Assembly (NCBI GenBank): GCA_030272155.1
Contig: CP126201.1
Span: 124,001-188,000, forward strand
Direction of reading: 5' to 3'
Source: Tetradesmus obliquus
Lineage: Eukaryota; Chlorophyta; Chlorophyceae; Sphaeropleales; Scenedesmaceae
Length of the DNA stretch: 64,000 nt
Of the stretch, positions 11,308-24,193 are shown in pieces. The translations under genes and the position numbers were made by a program. The first letter of the stretch is position 1. Each line of letters starts with the position of its first letter. The notes beneath the pieces are model-generated. The model worked only from the letters and a program-made list of their open reading frames with translations, did not search any database and had not been told where the DNA came from.

Positions 11308-11466
11308 CAGTGCCGCGTGAGTGAGTGAGTGAGTGACTACCCAGGCAGCTCTGCAGCTCCTGGGTAAGTTAAGGCTAAGAGGGTGTGTGTGGCCAGGGGC
11401 GGTGCCCCTGGGCTCCACACCCTCTACCCGTCCACTTGTGCCCTAGGGCACATACAGTGCCGCGTG
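11308..11466. other. Cluster of three stem-loops bounded by 12-bp direct repeats
   Basis: CAGTGCCGCGTG occurs at 11308-11319 and 11455-11466. Between them are three stems. The first pairs 11338-11350 with 11355-11366 (TACCCAGG…CCTGGGTA, one bulge). The second pairs 11380-11400 with 11404-11423 (about 20 bp, loop GGT). The third is the perfect 16-bp palindrome TGTGCCCTAGGGCACA at 11437-11452. This could be a small foldback element or a structured RNA; the function is unknown. Confidence 0.7.
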
Positions 11467-11732
11467 TGTACAGATTTGGGGGCGCCGGCAGGTACCCATC
11501 GGGACGCTGCCGGTTCACAGTATACGCTGTAATCGTTGGCAGCATTTGCATTGTCCAATGTAACACCAGCGCTATGTTGCTTACGAGGTGCTGCTTCCTC
11601 ATGCAGGCAATCAGTGACAGTGACTGCATTCCCTGTTCACTGTTCATGCAGCGCCATAAGCTAAAACTGCCTTTTCACTTCAGCGTCATGCTGACAGTAC
11701 TGTCGGTGAACACTCCTCAGTGACTGAGGCCA

Positions 11733-11760
11733 TGGCACACTGGCCATGGCCAGTGTGCCA
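11733..11760. repeat. Perfect 28-bp palindrome
   Basis: The half-site TGGCACACTGGCCA is followed directly by its reverse complement, with no loop. A smaller inverted repeat (CCTCAG-TGA-CTGAGG) lies just upstream. Confidence 0.95.
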
Positions 11761-11809
11761 CGGCTGCAGCTGCATAGTACAACGCTGTTCGTGCACGCAG
11801 ATATCAAGT

Positions 11810-12001
11810 ATGCTTACCAAGTGTTTGTGTTCAGCAGCTGCAACACGCTTGCAGCCTGCCGTTCAGCAAGCAGCAAAGCTGCAGCATTGGGGAGTTACCC
11901 CTGACTCGAGCACCGACTACTACTTCAGTCTGCAGCAGCTATGCATGGATTGCTTTCATCGTACCTTACTAACATTCATCAAGATTGACGATGCGGCGTG
12001 A
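11810..12001 (+). pseudogene. Decayed gene fragment upstream of CAP-lectin gene A
   Basis: An open stretch reads KCLCSAAATRLQPAVQQAAK … LQQLCMDCFHRTLLTFIK and ends IDDAA-stop. The nucleotide string around ATCAAGATTGACGATGCGGC resembles the ACGACGCTG region found about 180 bp upstream of CAP-lectin genes B and C, so the three units share this relic. The repeated LLRLVxALELP-type text in units B and C suggests a BTB/BACK-like repeat protein, but this is a weak guess. Confidence 0.35.
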
Positions 12002-12576
12002 GTTGGCATCTTCACACAAGCAACTCACGCTGCTGTCGCCCTGGTGACGATTCATCAGTTGCCTTCATACAGTTTCTATAGTTGCAGTGGAAACAGAAAG
12101 CAATTTGATGCAGTTCAATGGAGCAGCATGCTTGTTGTCTGCCCTTAGTGCCACAAGCACGCACCGGTGTGACGACATCGCGTACGCAGCTTCTACGCTG
12201 GCATTAAGCACCAAGCCCGGTCCACTGGTAAGTTATACTATGGTTGGAAGTATCAGCATGTGATGTCAGCGACAGGTGTATTGCTGGTGAAGGAGCTGGG
12301 GTTAACTCGTCACTCGCACCATCCGAAATAGTACACTCTGGTGAGAGCTACATTCTAGCAAGCTGTGTCATTGAACCTAAAACTATTGAGTTTGTTCTGT
12401 GGCTGCGGTGCTGCTGCACCTGGGCACTCTACGTTCAGAACGGGGAATCACGGAAACTCGCCCATGCGCGGAACACTTTCACTGCATATGCTCTCACAGT
12501 CTGTGTGGCTAGTCAAGCCGCATCGTAAAGGAGACGGCTGTAACAACCACCTCACAATGATGCTGTACTGCAGGTG

Positions 12577-13348
12577 ATGGTGCTGAAGATGCTGCTGCCG
12601 GCGCTGCTGTTGCTGCTGCTCGCAGCAGCAGATGCCCAGCAGGCAGGGCAAACAGGTGGGTGTGGCCAGGCAGTGCTACCCCATCTGCATGAGTGTTGCC
12701 GATGGCGTCAACAGCCCTCTTACAACCTTTCAACAACTTGCACTTCTTTGGTGTGTGCCGCAACGGATCAGCCCAGGCTGCACCCTGCCTGCTTCAGTGC
12801 CACGCTGAAGCGTGGGCCACGCTGACAAGCAAGTGGTTGCCAGCGACCTGTGTCAAGTGACAGTCAAGCTACCAGCCCTGCAGTCGACGCCAGCTGACAG
12901 TATGCCCTTCCTGCACCCTGAACTGCCCGCAGGGTCCTCCAGCATCCCACCCACCGCCCCATTCACCACACCACAGCGGCGGACAAACATACACTCGACA
13001 GCCAGCACCAGCACCCCCAGCATTGCCAGCAGCACGCCTGCACAGGCAGCAGCACCAGCGCAGTACCAGGAGATCCTCTCCCTGCATAACAGCTACCGGG
13101 CTGGCCATGCAGCACTGCCCTTGGCATGGGATGCCTCACTTGCTGAGTCAGCATCACGTGTGGTATCTTCCTGCAACTTCAAGCACTCTGGGCTGGAGAC
13201 TGTCGGTGAGTGTGGGCTGTGGCGGGCGCTGCAGTGCGGATTCCTGCAAGCAGCAGCCACCACAGCAATAGAACTGCTTCCTGCAGACAGGCAGCTTGAA
13301 CAGCAGCTGCTGCGAAAACAAACCTCCAGCAGCAGGGTGAGCGCTTCA

Positions 13349-13398
<50 letters not shown>

Positions 13399-15045
13399 CT
13401 GTCACCCTGCTGCCCAGCACATGTGGCGCGTTGCACATGCTGCAGGCAGGGTATACTATTGGCCATGGCAGCCACATCACGCCGCATGCAACTCCCAATC
13501 TGGCCGGGCAATTGCTCCAAACAAGCATTACAGCATGGCTGTACATCTGTTGACTGGCGGACGTGTGCACACTGTACGTCCTGCAGGGGAGAACATGGCA
13601 GCATTCTGGGACTGCTACGATCCGCAAAACACCAGGCCTGCCAGGGCACTGAAGGGCGCCATAGACAGCTGGTGAGGCGGCACGGGCGCAGCTGCTACAA
13701 CAGCAGCAGCGCTGCGGCTGAAGCTGGGCTGCCAGAACAGCTTCCACGTCACTATGCGTGCTATATAACATACAGTGTGTTTGTGAGCAACAGACGAAAA
13801 CATGCGGGCGCCAGCTTGCATGTCGTGTAGAAGTGGCAGCAGCTGCAGCAAGGCAAGGTGGGTCAGATGCTGAGATGCAGCGCCTGTTGGCAGGAGGGGG
13901 CGGCAAGCAGGAGCCAGGCGGCAAGTCCACTAGCTGCAAACTTTGCACAGTGTGCATGGTTTTCTTTGGTTCATCATCAATCTTCACATCCGCCGTGGCA
14001 CGACCACAGTGCAAGTATTAGGAGTGGATGTCCGCCTCTACTGTAGCCATCCTGTTAGTTGTGAAGTGCTGTTTGCTGCTGCAGCATGTGACGAGGGATG
14101 AGTGGCCGCCTGTGCTGCCTGCAGGTACAACGAGGTGGCAGACTACAACTTCAGCAACCCAGTGAGTCCCCGCGCCTGAGGACTTGCAAGTGCCGTGCAG
14201 CTGCACTTGGCACGGCTTGCATCCTCTGCGGCAGCAGCTCCAGCTTCTTTGGTTCAAGTCATTCGTCAACCTGCCACCAGCTGCAACCTCTCACCTGCAA
14301 AGGGCACCGGTGCTTGTCTTGCATCATGCGGGGTGTATGCCATAGCACACATGCACGACCCTGACTCAGCGCTGAGCGCTCCACATGCAGCCTTCCCCAT
14401 CACGTGCGCCGCGCTGGCAGCCTCTGTCATATGCAGCAGTCAAGCCCTTGAGCAATAAGCGTTTCAGGTTGTCAGAGCTGGTTGCTAACTAGCAATTTAG
14501 GCATCATTTTGTTTTGCAGCGCCAGGCTTGACACCCCAGGGCCGGTGATGTGCTGTGCGCTGCTGCTGCTGCAGGGCTTTTACACGAACTATAACGCAGG
14601 CCACTTCACACAGGTGTGGCGGCAGCGGCAGTCGTGTGTGGTTTGTGTGTATGCCATGCACTGGGGGCACCCTGTCGTTGTTGCTCAGCCGCTGTTGATG
14701 GGTTGCAGGGTTGCTAGGATGACGTATGCTGCTGAGTGGCAGCACTTACGGGTGCCAGGTGCAGCTGGAATGTGCCTGCCATCCACCAGCTTTCAGGAGG
14801 TCGGTGCGTACTAGGCCAATGTGCAGAGAGGACTGACAATGCATGTATCTCTGCTGTGAGCGTCCTGCAGGTGAGCTGCAGCATCACCCCATTCGGTGTT
14901 CCGTGGCGCTAACAGTACATTGCCATGGAGGTTGCTTGGTGCTCCCTGCCAACCAGCTCTGCTGCTGCTGCTGCTGCTGCTGTTGCTGAATTGCAGGTTG
15001 TCTGGCTGGCAACCTCTCGCATCGTGAGTTGTGTGGCAGCACTCA

Positions 15046-15083
<38 letters not shown>

Positions 15084-15329
15084 GTGCAGCAGCATCAACA
15101 GCAAGACTGCGGCTAGCAGCAGGGGAAGCAAAAAAAGGCAGGGCCCGGGTGCAGCAGGGACAGCAGGAATGTGCAGCAGGTTGCAGCAAGCGGCTGGCTA
15201 TGCGTAGCTGAGCACAGAGCAGCATCCACACGCATCAGCATGAGCTAGTTAACTCATGCTATAGCATGTGTCTTAAACAATTATGCATCATGTCATACCA
15301 GCAAGAATGATCAACAATGCTGACCCGCT

Positions 15330-15360
<31 letters not shown>

Positions 15361-16122
15361 CGCCGCAGGGTTGCGCTACGGCATTCTGCAATGCCAACTT
15401 CCAGATCGACCCGTCGTGGGTCAGCGGGCGGCCTCCTGTGTCTGCCGACATGGTGGTGTGCCACTATGCGCCGGCAGGGAACTTGATTGGGGCTGATGAG
15501 GCGGCCAACTTCAGGCAAAACGTAAGTGCAAGATGAAACTTGGGTCGTTATACACTTGTCATACTGTCAAAACGCAGCACGTACATGTGTCCAGGCACTG
15601 GGCGTCATAGGACCTTCCAAGATGGCACTACCAGTGTGTAACTGCACTTGCTGCCTGCCTTGCATCCTCAGGTCCTTCCCAAGGGCTCAGTGCCCCCTGG
15701 TGCCCCAGACCCACCAAAGCAGCCCCCAGCAGCACCCAGCCCCAGCCCCAGCCCTGCACCCAACGTTGGCAGTGGTGGCAGCGGCCCCACGCTCATCGGC
15801 AGCAGCCTGGCACCTGGCCAGTCCATATCCACAGGCACATGCTTGTTCTCTGACAACCAGCTGTACAGGTGGGACGCTGGGGCCTGGCCCATACAAATTG
15901 CAAAGGCATGGGCTGCTGCATTATTTGCTATTAACAGCAGATCTTTTCCTGACGATTTCTGCGAATGTCAAGCTCTTACATGCAAGCACTGCTGCACCCC
16001 TGCCTCCAGCGCCATGCAGGCTGCGCGTGAAAGAGCTTCAAAGTGATCAACTCCAAACGCTGGAGCGCACAGACGTTCACGCACTGCTGCTGATGCTGAT
16101 GCTGCTGCCGCCGCTGCTGCTG

Positions 16123-16153
<31 letters not shown>

Positions 16154-16764
16154 CACCGCAGGTTGTGCCTGAACAGCTTTGGCGAAATTGTTGTAATGAA
16201 CGGCGCCCGCGCCAACACGGTGCGCTGGCGCAACTCAGTGCCCCTGGGAACACGAAGCAGCAATAGGCCGCCCTACACGCTCACACTCAACAATGACTAC
16301 ACAGTTACAGGTGCGAGGAGCTGGTGTGCTGCGCTGCTGCTGTGCTGCGATATCATTGGGGTGTATACTTTTGGCATGCGCATGTGGCTGTGACGGCCGG
16401 GATTGGCCTGCTGCAAAGTGCTTTTGCAGGATGCTGAGCTTAATATGTAACGTGACATGACGTATGTGACATCAAGTTGACGCAGCAGCCTGCTGCTGTG
16501 ACCTGCGGAGATTAGCGCAGGGCTCAACCTCACCAGCTCGTGACGAACGACCGCCGCTGGCATCTGATTGCCTCCGCTTGTTGCTGTGCTGCTGCAGTGA
16601 AAAACGGAGACAACCGGTTGCTGTCGATGATTGCGCTGCCTGGGCCACCCAGCGGCAGTGTCAGCCTGCAGCTGAGGAACGACGGCAAGGCTGCCATGAT
16701 GGATGCGGCTGGCAGGTGCATCATTGCCTGGGGCAGTGGGCCGGGCATGCCTGCCGGCTGCTGA
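12577..16764 (+). CDS. Secreted CAP (PR-1-like) protein with C-terminal bulb-lectin-like domain, copy A
   Basis: Ten exons: 12577-12655, 12933-13205, 13587-13671, 14125-14161, 14575-14613, 14997-15023, 15369-15521, 15672-15868, 16162-16310, 16598-16764; 401 residues. Residues 1-20 are a signal peptide (MVLKMLLPALLLLLLAAADA). The CAP domain spans about 70-230 and has all four pocket residues: H78 (SLHNSYR), E119 (GENMA), E149 (YNEVADYN) and H168 (GHFTQVVW). It also has the CAP-2 signature VVCHYAPAGNL. A Pro-rich hinge (about 235-262) leads to a three-part domain (GSSLAPGQSIS, YRLCLNSFGEIVVMN, VSLQLRNDGKAAMMD…IIAW) like bulb-type mannose lectins, though the QxDxNxVxY sugar motif is imperfect. 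It is probably extracellular or cell-wall associated and may bind sterol/lipid and glycan. Intron phases match copies B and C exactly. The CAP call is firm; the lectin call is by pattern. Confidence 0.85.
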
Positions 16765-19700
16765 GCTGCTCGACTGCTGGTTCGTCAGCAACAAGAATGA
16801 CCGAATGCGTCCCTCTGCGGCTGGGGAACGATCTGAAGACCAACACATGAAGACCAACGGTCTTGGCGTTTGGCGCATTGCTGTGCGCGGTTGCGTGGTG
16901 CGCCGTTACGACTCGTGTAGTATGCAATCGAATCATGGTGGCACTGTTTGCATTTGTGAGACCGCAAGAGCGGTGTTGTGCCTCTGCCCCCCTTTCCATC
17001 TGCTGTGGAATAGGGAAAAACCGGCACGCCATCTGACACACACAGCAGTGTGCATGTTGGTGTCAGGCCATTGCTATGATGCTACGTTTTTTGTTCAGTG
17101 CATTGCAGCACTACCCGGTTTCACGGCAAGAGAGCCTGTCACCCCGTTCAACGCTAGCTAAGACAACTCTCTTCATGCTGAGGGGAACTTGGGCACAGCA
17201 GCAATTACTACCTGCACAGTACTGTTGAATGCACAGGCACGCTGCTCAATGCGGGGCTGTGCTGTGTGCTGCTCCTGGCTGCAGTCGGCTATGGTAATGC
17301 CGTTGTGCACTTCTCTCATCCGCACATTCTCACCAGCAACTAGCAGCTGTGTCTGCTGGCGGCTTTTTGTTCTGATGTATGCTCCCTACTTTTGTTGTCA
17401 CTATTAATGGTTGTGTTGGCAACTTGTTTGTCGGTTCACCACATCTGGTGCGGTGTACAGCAGCAACAGCAGCAGCTTGCAGGGTGTGGCTGCATGATGC
17501 TGCTTTTGCCAGCAGTTTGTATCGATCCCTGTTGGGCTCAAAATGACAAACACTGGTGGTGCGGGCTGCACATGACATTTTCCTGCTTCAATAGATGCAG
17601 CGGCCGCTGCTAAAGGAATACTCTTGCCTTTTGGATACTATGTGGCGCATTGAGCATTTTCAGTTGCATGCTGACACAGTCACATCACCCAAACACATGA
17701 AGTGTGGTATGCCTGGTTCTCATATGGGGTAGTGCTGCCCCCATCATTTTGACGGCTGTTTCTTCCTACATGCCTCTGTAGAACGCTGCTGTTTTGCCGC
17801 ACCTAACATACAGCAACGCTGGTTTGAATCACTGGTTGAGCTCAATGCACAGTTTCACAACCACACAACGCCCTTTGCCCGCCGTGGATGATTGCGTGTG
17901 TCGTGTCTGCACACAGCTTGGGCGCCTATGCTGCGCAGCTTCGGCAGCCTTGCAGTTGACCCTGCATCTTCCAACACACGACACCTTGTTGAATGTTTAT
18001 ATGGCTGACCAGCGGTGCTGCTGCTGCCCTCGCGTCGGCTTTCAGCAGCGCTGCTGCCAGCAGCACCGCTACACTTAAGAGTGCATAGCACAGTGTGGCC
18101 GCACATGTAGCTGGACAGACATGGCGGCTACTCAGCAGGCATGTTGTTTGGCACCTTTAGCTGATGAGGTTCAAAGGCCACCCTTGTTCAAAATCGCCAG
18201 AGTACCTCTGGCTGGCTGTTAGTTGTCAGTATCTTACGTTAACGGCCCATACATAGCGAGCGGCAATGACGCCGTAGGCTGCGCCGTGGGCTGTATGGGT
18301 GGTGGGAGGTGGGAGCGGCTCCACACTTGAACGCATGCTGTTAGTGTGGTTGGCCTGGTGGTGAGGTGAGGTGGCTAGTGACAAGCATGTCATTGCTTCA
18401 GCAACACGCCAGCAGCAGCATGGAATGCGCTTACAACACACGCCCGCCCAGTGCTGTTCAATGCATTGGGTGGTGCTTTGATATGCGAGCTTGGTGGCTG
18501 TTCATTAGTCCTGCATACATCGTGCGCGAGTGCCAGCTGTCGTTGACGTGCAGCGTGATGCAGCGTGGTCACCACATTGCATGGTGCAGCAGTGTGGTGC
18601 AGCAGCATGCACACGCAGCATGGTGCAGCAGCATGCACATGCAGCATGGTGCAGCAGCATTCTCTGACCAACCAGCATCACTGCAGGCTCATACAGTCTG
18701 CCCCCTGAGGCGAGCAGTGCAGTAATGTGTACAGATGTAAGGTCGCTCCGAAGATAAATGTGCGGCTTGAACGGCAGCGCTGAAACCTTTAGGTGTGACG
18801 CCTACAGCAGGCCAGCTGGCAGCAGCACCATCTTGCAGCTGCTGCTCAGCGCAGCAAGCGTGCGGCAGGCCGTTGAGCTGCCAGCAAGATGCAGCCACAT
18901 GGCATGTGCGCAGCACCCTGGCATGGTCAGCAAAGGCTGTGGCTGACGGTCAGCGAGTGCCAACGTCGGCTGTGCACGCATTTGACAGGCCAGACTCTGC
19001 TGCTGAGCAGCTCCCACTGGGAGCAGCTGGTCGCGTGAAGCCATCATCCATCATTCAGTGACGGCCATGGCCAGCCAGTGGTGCTGAGAAATGTCCTCAC
19101 GAATGGAGCGCAAACTGCAGACTTGCAAGGATCGTCACCAATTGGTGGTTGCAACCGGTACAGCGCTGTGCTTGTAAAACGAATCTCATGATCATGCAGG
19201 AGAGCTTCATCATGGCCCGGGGGGCCCTAAGCCTTGATTGCATGCTACCATGCGGTATGTAGTCACCACAGTTTGCCACCCAGCGCTGCAGCAGCTCCAA
19301 GTGGAGCGGAGATCCGCTGACTCCAAGGGGCCCTGCCAGGCTGCTCTGCTGCAGTCACTGCAGCAGTCACTGCAGCAGTACGGTACCATCTGGTGACCGG
19401 TGCGGGATGAAACAACACGGAGTGAGCCCCGCTGCCACACAACGCTGGTGAGGCTACTTGTTTCAGATTCCTACTATATTTATCCTACCGGACACGCCAT
19501 CACCTGGTGGGATGGCAAGTGCCGTGCGAGGCGGGTGCTGTCATTCCTAATCTACGTACGTACTGTGTCCAGTAGCCGTCTTCAACTTTGTAAGCTGTGC
19601 TGTCTTTAAGCTGTTGTTGTTTTCTGGTGCGATCTCTGATGTCGAGTGCCTTGCCTGCCCTGGTGTGAGTGGCAAGCACGACGATCACCAACATCCTGCT

Positions 19701-20229
19701 GCGGCCAACCCTGTCCGTGTGAGAACTTCCACGTCTCTATTAGTGCTGTTTGTTTGCTTCAAGGTTCTCGCAAACGCCTGTGATCATTATCAGCTGCTCA
19801 GGTTGGTGGACGCGCTTGAACTTCCATAGCCTGCAATCCTTGGGGCTGTGACAACTCTTAAAGTAGCACGCTTACAGTAGCATGTTAGACGGGGTGGTTT
19901 GAGCAGAGCACGTGCCACGCCTGCGGGTGCAGCGGCACTGCTCTGCTGCAGCAGCAGAAGGGGAGCCTGTGCAAAGCCGTGCTTGCCGAGGGTTGCGGTG
20001 CTGCATAATACGAACGCATTGAAGGCATTATCTTTAACCTACTAAGCCGGACGACGCTGTTAGTTGGCGCGGGTTGTGGCTGTATCAGAGGTGCAGTTTG
20101 GTAACCGCAGTACTCACAACTGCCACGCATGACAGCAGTGCAGGCCACTTGCAGCGCAGCTGCCCCACTGGCTTCAATGACTTTGCTCTTTATTTGCTGT
20201 ACGTTTGGCCTGCCGCAGGTGCTGCAAAG
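16765..20229. other. Intergenic region between CAP-lectin genes A and B
   Basis: No intact gene seen. From about 18830 to 20229 it matches the region 27830-29161 upstream of gene C, in patches with conserved order (offset near 9 kb). An open piece at 19767-19829 reads VLANACDHYQLLRLVDALELP-stop, where the C-unit equivalent continues PEACRLQC. This suggests a decayed duplicated gene. A short tandem repeat lies at 18580-18665. Confidence 0.55.
18580..18665. repeat. Short tandem repeat, about 25-bp unit
   Basis: About three imperfect copies of GCATGGTGCAGCAGCATGCA with short linkers, in the intergenic region. Confidence 0.75.
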
Positions 20230-21990
20230 ATGATGTCCACACTGCCTTTGCTGGTGCTGCTGCTGTGCGCGGCAGCTGCTGCAGCAAGTGCAGATGACAA
20301 AGGTGGGTGGCCAGGCTGCATCTGATCACACCTGATGCCCCATTCAGTACCTTTACTGTGTGCTATGCAACCTGCCTTGACAGCCATCCCAGCCAGGCAA
20401 CAGTAGCAATGTGTGTCACTGCAGCTGCGCTGTGTTGACAGCAGCGCTGTCTCGGGCCAGCAGCTGCCACCAAGGCTATTGGCGCCGCATTCACAACCAA
20501 TACGTCAACTGTATGCATCACTGAAACACCGAGCTCTGAAAGCTACCACCAAACTCCTGCCCTGTTGACCTCTGCGTCAGCCGGGCCGAGCACCAGAACT
20601 GCATTGGCCAAGCGCACTGTGCTCATTGCATGTCGCTGCCGCCCTGCTGCGCACCCTGTGCACCTCGCTTCCCCTGCCTGCAGGCTACGATCTGGTATCA
20701 GAACCCCTATGCTGGTCCGAGCCAAAAGATCCTGCTGCCGTTGGCATCAGCAGCACAGTGCAGCAGACTCCAACACCCGCCAAGTTCCAGTTCATTGTTG
20801 CAGAGCACAACAAGATGCGAGCTGAGCACGGCGTGGGGCCCCTGATGTGGGACGACACACTTGCACAGTCAGCGGCAATCATCACAAACCAGTGTAACTT
20901 CTCACACGACCCCACGCTCCCTGTCGGTGAGTGCCGCCCTGCTGCATCCTGCAAGCAGCAGCTGCTGCCTCATTTGGCAACTGCAGGAGCTGCCTCATTT
21001 GGCGGGCATCAGCAACAGCAGCAGCAGCAGCAGCTGCGGCTGGCCTCTGGTGAAAAATGACATTCTTGACTGGCAGCTGAGTTGCACTACCCACTGCTGA
21101 GTGGCACTACCCACTGCTGAGTTGCACTACCCACTGCTGAGTTGCACTACCCACTGCTGAGTGGCACTACCCACTGCTGAGTTGCACTACCCACTGCTGA
21201 GTTGCACTACCCACTGCTGAGTGGCACTACCCACTGCTGAGTTGCACTACCCACTGCTGAGTTGCACTACCCACTGCTGAGTGGCACTACCCACTGCTGA
21301 GTTGCACTACCCACTGCTGAGTTGCACTACCCACTGCTGAGTGGCACTACCCACTGCTGAGTTGCACTACCCACTGCTGAGTTGCACTACCCACTGCTGA
21401 GTGGCACTACCCACTGCTGAGTGGCACTACCCACTGCTGAGTGGCACTACCCACTGCTGAGTTGCACTACCCACTGCTGAGTGCTAAGAAGCTTGCAAGG
21501 CCTTTGCCTACAGCAGCAGGCAGCGCAGACTGACTCCAGGTAACCACACGGTGTTGACCAGAAGCCAGTAGCCAGCAAGTGCGAGCGCCAATCCCTGGCA
21601 GCAGTGGCACATCACTGTTGGTCAAAGCAAAGGATGTGCGTGCCACAGACTGTGGCTGTCCTGGCAGGGCGCCGCCTGCAGCCGCCAGTGGACTTCAACT
21701 GCACACAGCTGCACCCACCAGCTGTTGCTTCGCACTGCCTGCTGTTTGGGCCTCACGCACTTGCACTGCACTGCTGCAGGCGAGAACTTGGCAGCAGCCA
21801 TCAGGTCCTCAATCACGGAGGAGGAAGCGCTGGAGCGCGCGATCACCAGCTGGTGAGCCGGGCGTGATCTAGGGTTTAGCTCTTCAAGATGCTGGTGACT
21901 GTGTGGTTTAGGATTGAGCACTAGCAGATGCGCTGCAGCGCGCAAGTTAGATGTTGAGGGGCCTCCCGGCAGTAGCAGCAGCAGCAGGAG

Positions 21991-22043
<53 letters not shown>

Positions 22044-23438
22044 CGTGTCGCATGCAGACCGTCTGCACAGAGCATGTCAGCGGCAGCAGCAGGCCAGCCT
22101 GGTGCTGAGCACAACCACCGTGAAAGCACTCAGCGCATTACATACTATGGGTGTGATTCAACACCACCAGGTTACTGGAGGGGTGTGGCAACAGCAACAC
22201 CGTGCCGTTGTGCTGTTGCGGCGTTCTTGCAGTACACATCTGCAGCACACATCTGCCCATCCAAGCCACGTGGGCATGCCACATGACCTGGCCATGCCAC
22301 ATTACCTGCCACATGACCTGCCACATGACCTGGCCATGCCACATGACCTGCCACATGACCTGGCCTGCACTGCATGCCACATGACCTGGCCATGCCACAT
22401 GACCTGCCACATGACCTGCCACATGACCTGGCCTGCACTGCATGCCACATGACCTGGCCATGCCACATGACCTGGCCATGCCACATTACCTGCCACATGA
22501 CCTGCCACATGACCTGGCCATGCCACATGACCTGCCACATGACCTGGCCTGCACTGCATGCCACATGACCTGGCCATGCCACATGACCTGCCACATGACC
22601 TGCCACATGACCTGGCCTGCACTGCATGCCACATGACCTGGCCATGCCACATGACATGCCATGCCACATTACCTGCCACATGACCTGCCACATGACCTGG
22701 CCTTGCCACATGACCTGCCACATGACCTGCAACATGACCTGCAACATGACCTGCAACATGACCTGCAACATGACCTGGCCTGCACTGCATGCCACATGAC
22801 CTGGCCATGACCTGGCCATGCTGTGAGTGCAAGCAACATGCCGGTCACACTGTGGCCTGTGACATGGTTGTAACGCTGCGCCTGCCTGTACCATGGCTGC
22901 ATCGTTGTGCCTTGCTGCGCGTGCCTGCCCGCAGGAATGGCGAGGAGGCGTTATACGACTACAGCAAACCAGTGAGGCCCGAATCTCAGCCTCAGACTTT
23001 AATGAGGCTCCTTTTATGCTTTTTGAGTCAGCAAAATGCCTGGCCGCGTGCTGCAGCAGCAGTCTCACAGCAGTTGCTGCGGCAGCGCCATCCTGCTGCT
23101 ACAGTTGCAGGCTATGTGCCAGTAGCATCTCGTCTGCTGCTGGCTGTCTGAGCTGCATGACAGCTGCTGCTGCAGTGGTGCGTGTGCTGTGCTGATTGCG
23201 CATGTCAGGCTCGGCGCCCAGGTGGCCTGCCGCAGTAGCGGGGCACACTGGCCATGTGGCATGTGCTGCACTGGCCATGTGGCATGTGCTGCACTGGCCA
23301 TGTGGCATGTGCTGCACTGGCTGGGTAGCGGTTGCTGCTGATGCGCTGAGACACTGGTGTTCAAGTGCCGTGCATGCTTTTGCAAGCACACCATTTGTGA
23401 TTCACGGATTGCATGGCCAGCTGTGGCTGAGCAGTGTG

Positions 23439-23471
<33 letters not shown>

Positions 23472-24154
23472 GTTGCTGCTGGTGTGTGGCTGCTGCAGGG
23501 GTTTGACGGGGCTACAGGACACTTCACTCAGGTGGGGCTGCAGCCAGCAGCTGCAGGCGAGATGTCACACAGACGCAAACCATGTCTGTATACTTTTGTG
23601 GCTCAACTTCAAGCTAGGGTTCAATGTATGTTGTCTGCATCTGTGTGTGTCATACATACCATCTTGAACCACATGTATGGCTGTTAATCAGCGGCTGCTG
23701 CAATATATAGATGGTCAGCAGCCGCTGCCGCAGTGAAAGCCTTTGCAGTAAGCAGCACAGCAGCAGCTATTGATGAGGTAGCTGTGTGAACATTATGATG
23801 CCGCTTCTAGGGCTAGTTGCAGGCCTTGCTTTCAGGAGCATCAGTGAGCGGTGCAGCAGCAAGCTCGCGGCACGTGCTGGTTGCTGCTTCTAATAACCAT
23901 GTGCTGCCTGCTGTTTGTTCACTGCGCCACGCTGCATGTGCAGGTGGTGTGGAAGGATTCAACAAACATTGTGAGTGCCACAACCCCTGCTGTTGCAGAG
24001 CACTAGCAGCTGTGCACACATCCCGAGTTGTGCAGGTTGAGAGGAGCACACCACGGGACCTGCAGCATCTAAGTGTCCATATGTGATTTGCCTAGAAGCT
24101 GGTTGCATGCGTCACTGTATGTCTGCCGCCGAATGATATCCCCCTTCGACTGCC

Positions 24155-24193
<39 letters not shown>

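Larger units (their letters stand above)
9978..12576. other. Intergenic region with palindromes and gene relics
   Basis: No convincing complete gene. It holds a run of three hairpins between short direct repeats (11308-11466), a perfect 28-bp palindrome (11733-11760), and a decayed coding relic (11810-12001) that corresponds to sequence upstream of the two later CAP-lectin genes. Confidence 0.5.

Noticed and set aside
13346-14014. Minus-strand 222-codon open frame and the poly-Gln plus-strand frame through 13348-13400
   Set aside because: Generated by a (CAG)n run inside intron 2 of CAP-lectin gene A; it would break the phase-consistent ten-exon model.
17819-17835. T-loop-like GGTTTGAATC, possible tRNA
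   Set aside because: No matching A box, anticodon stem or acceptor stem could be laid out around it.
22172-23068. Minus-strand 298-codon open frame (GHVAGHVAGHVAWPGHV…)
   Set aside because: It is a translation of the CATG-rich minisatellite in intron 3 of CAP-lectin gene B; no domain, and repeats give open frames on both strands.
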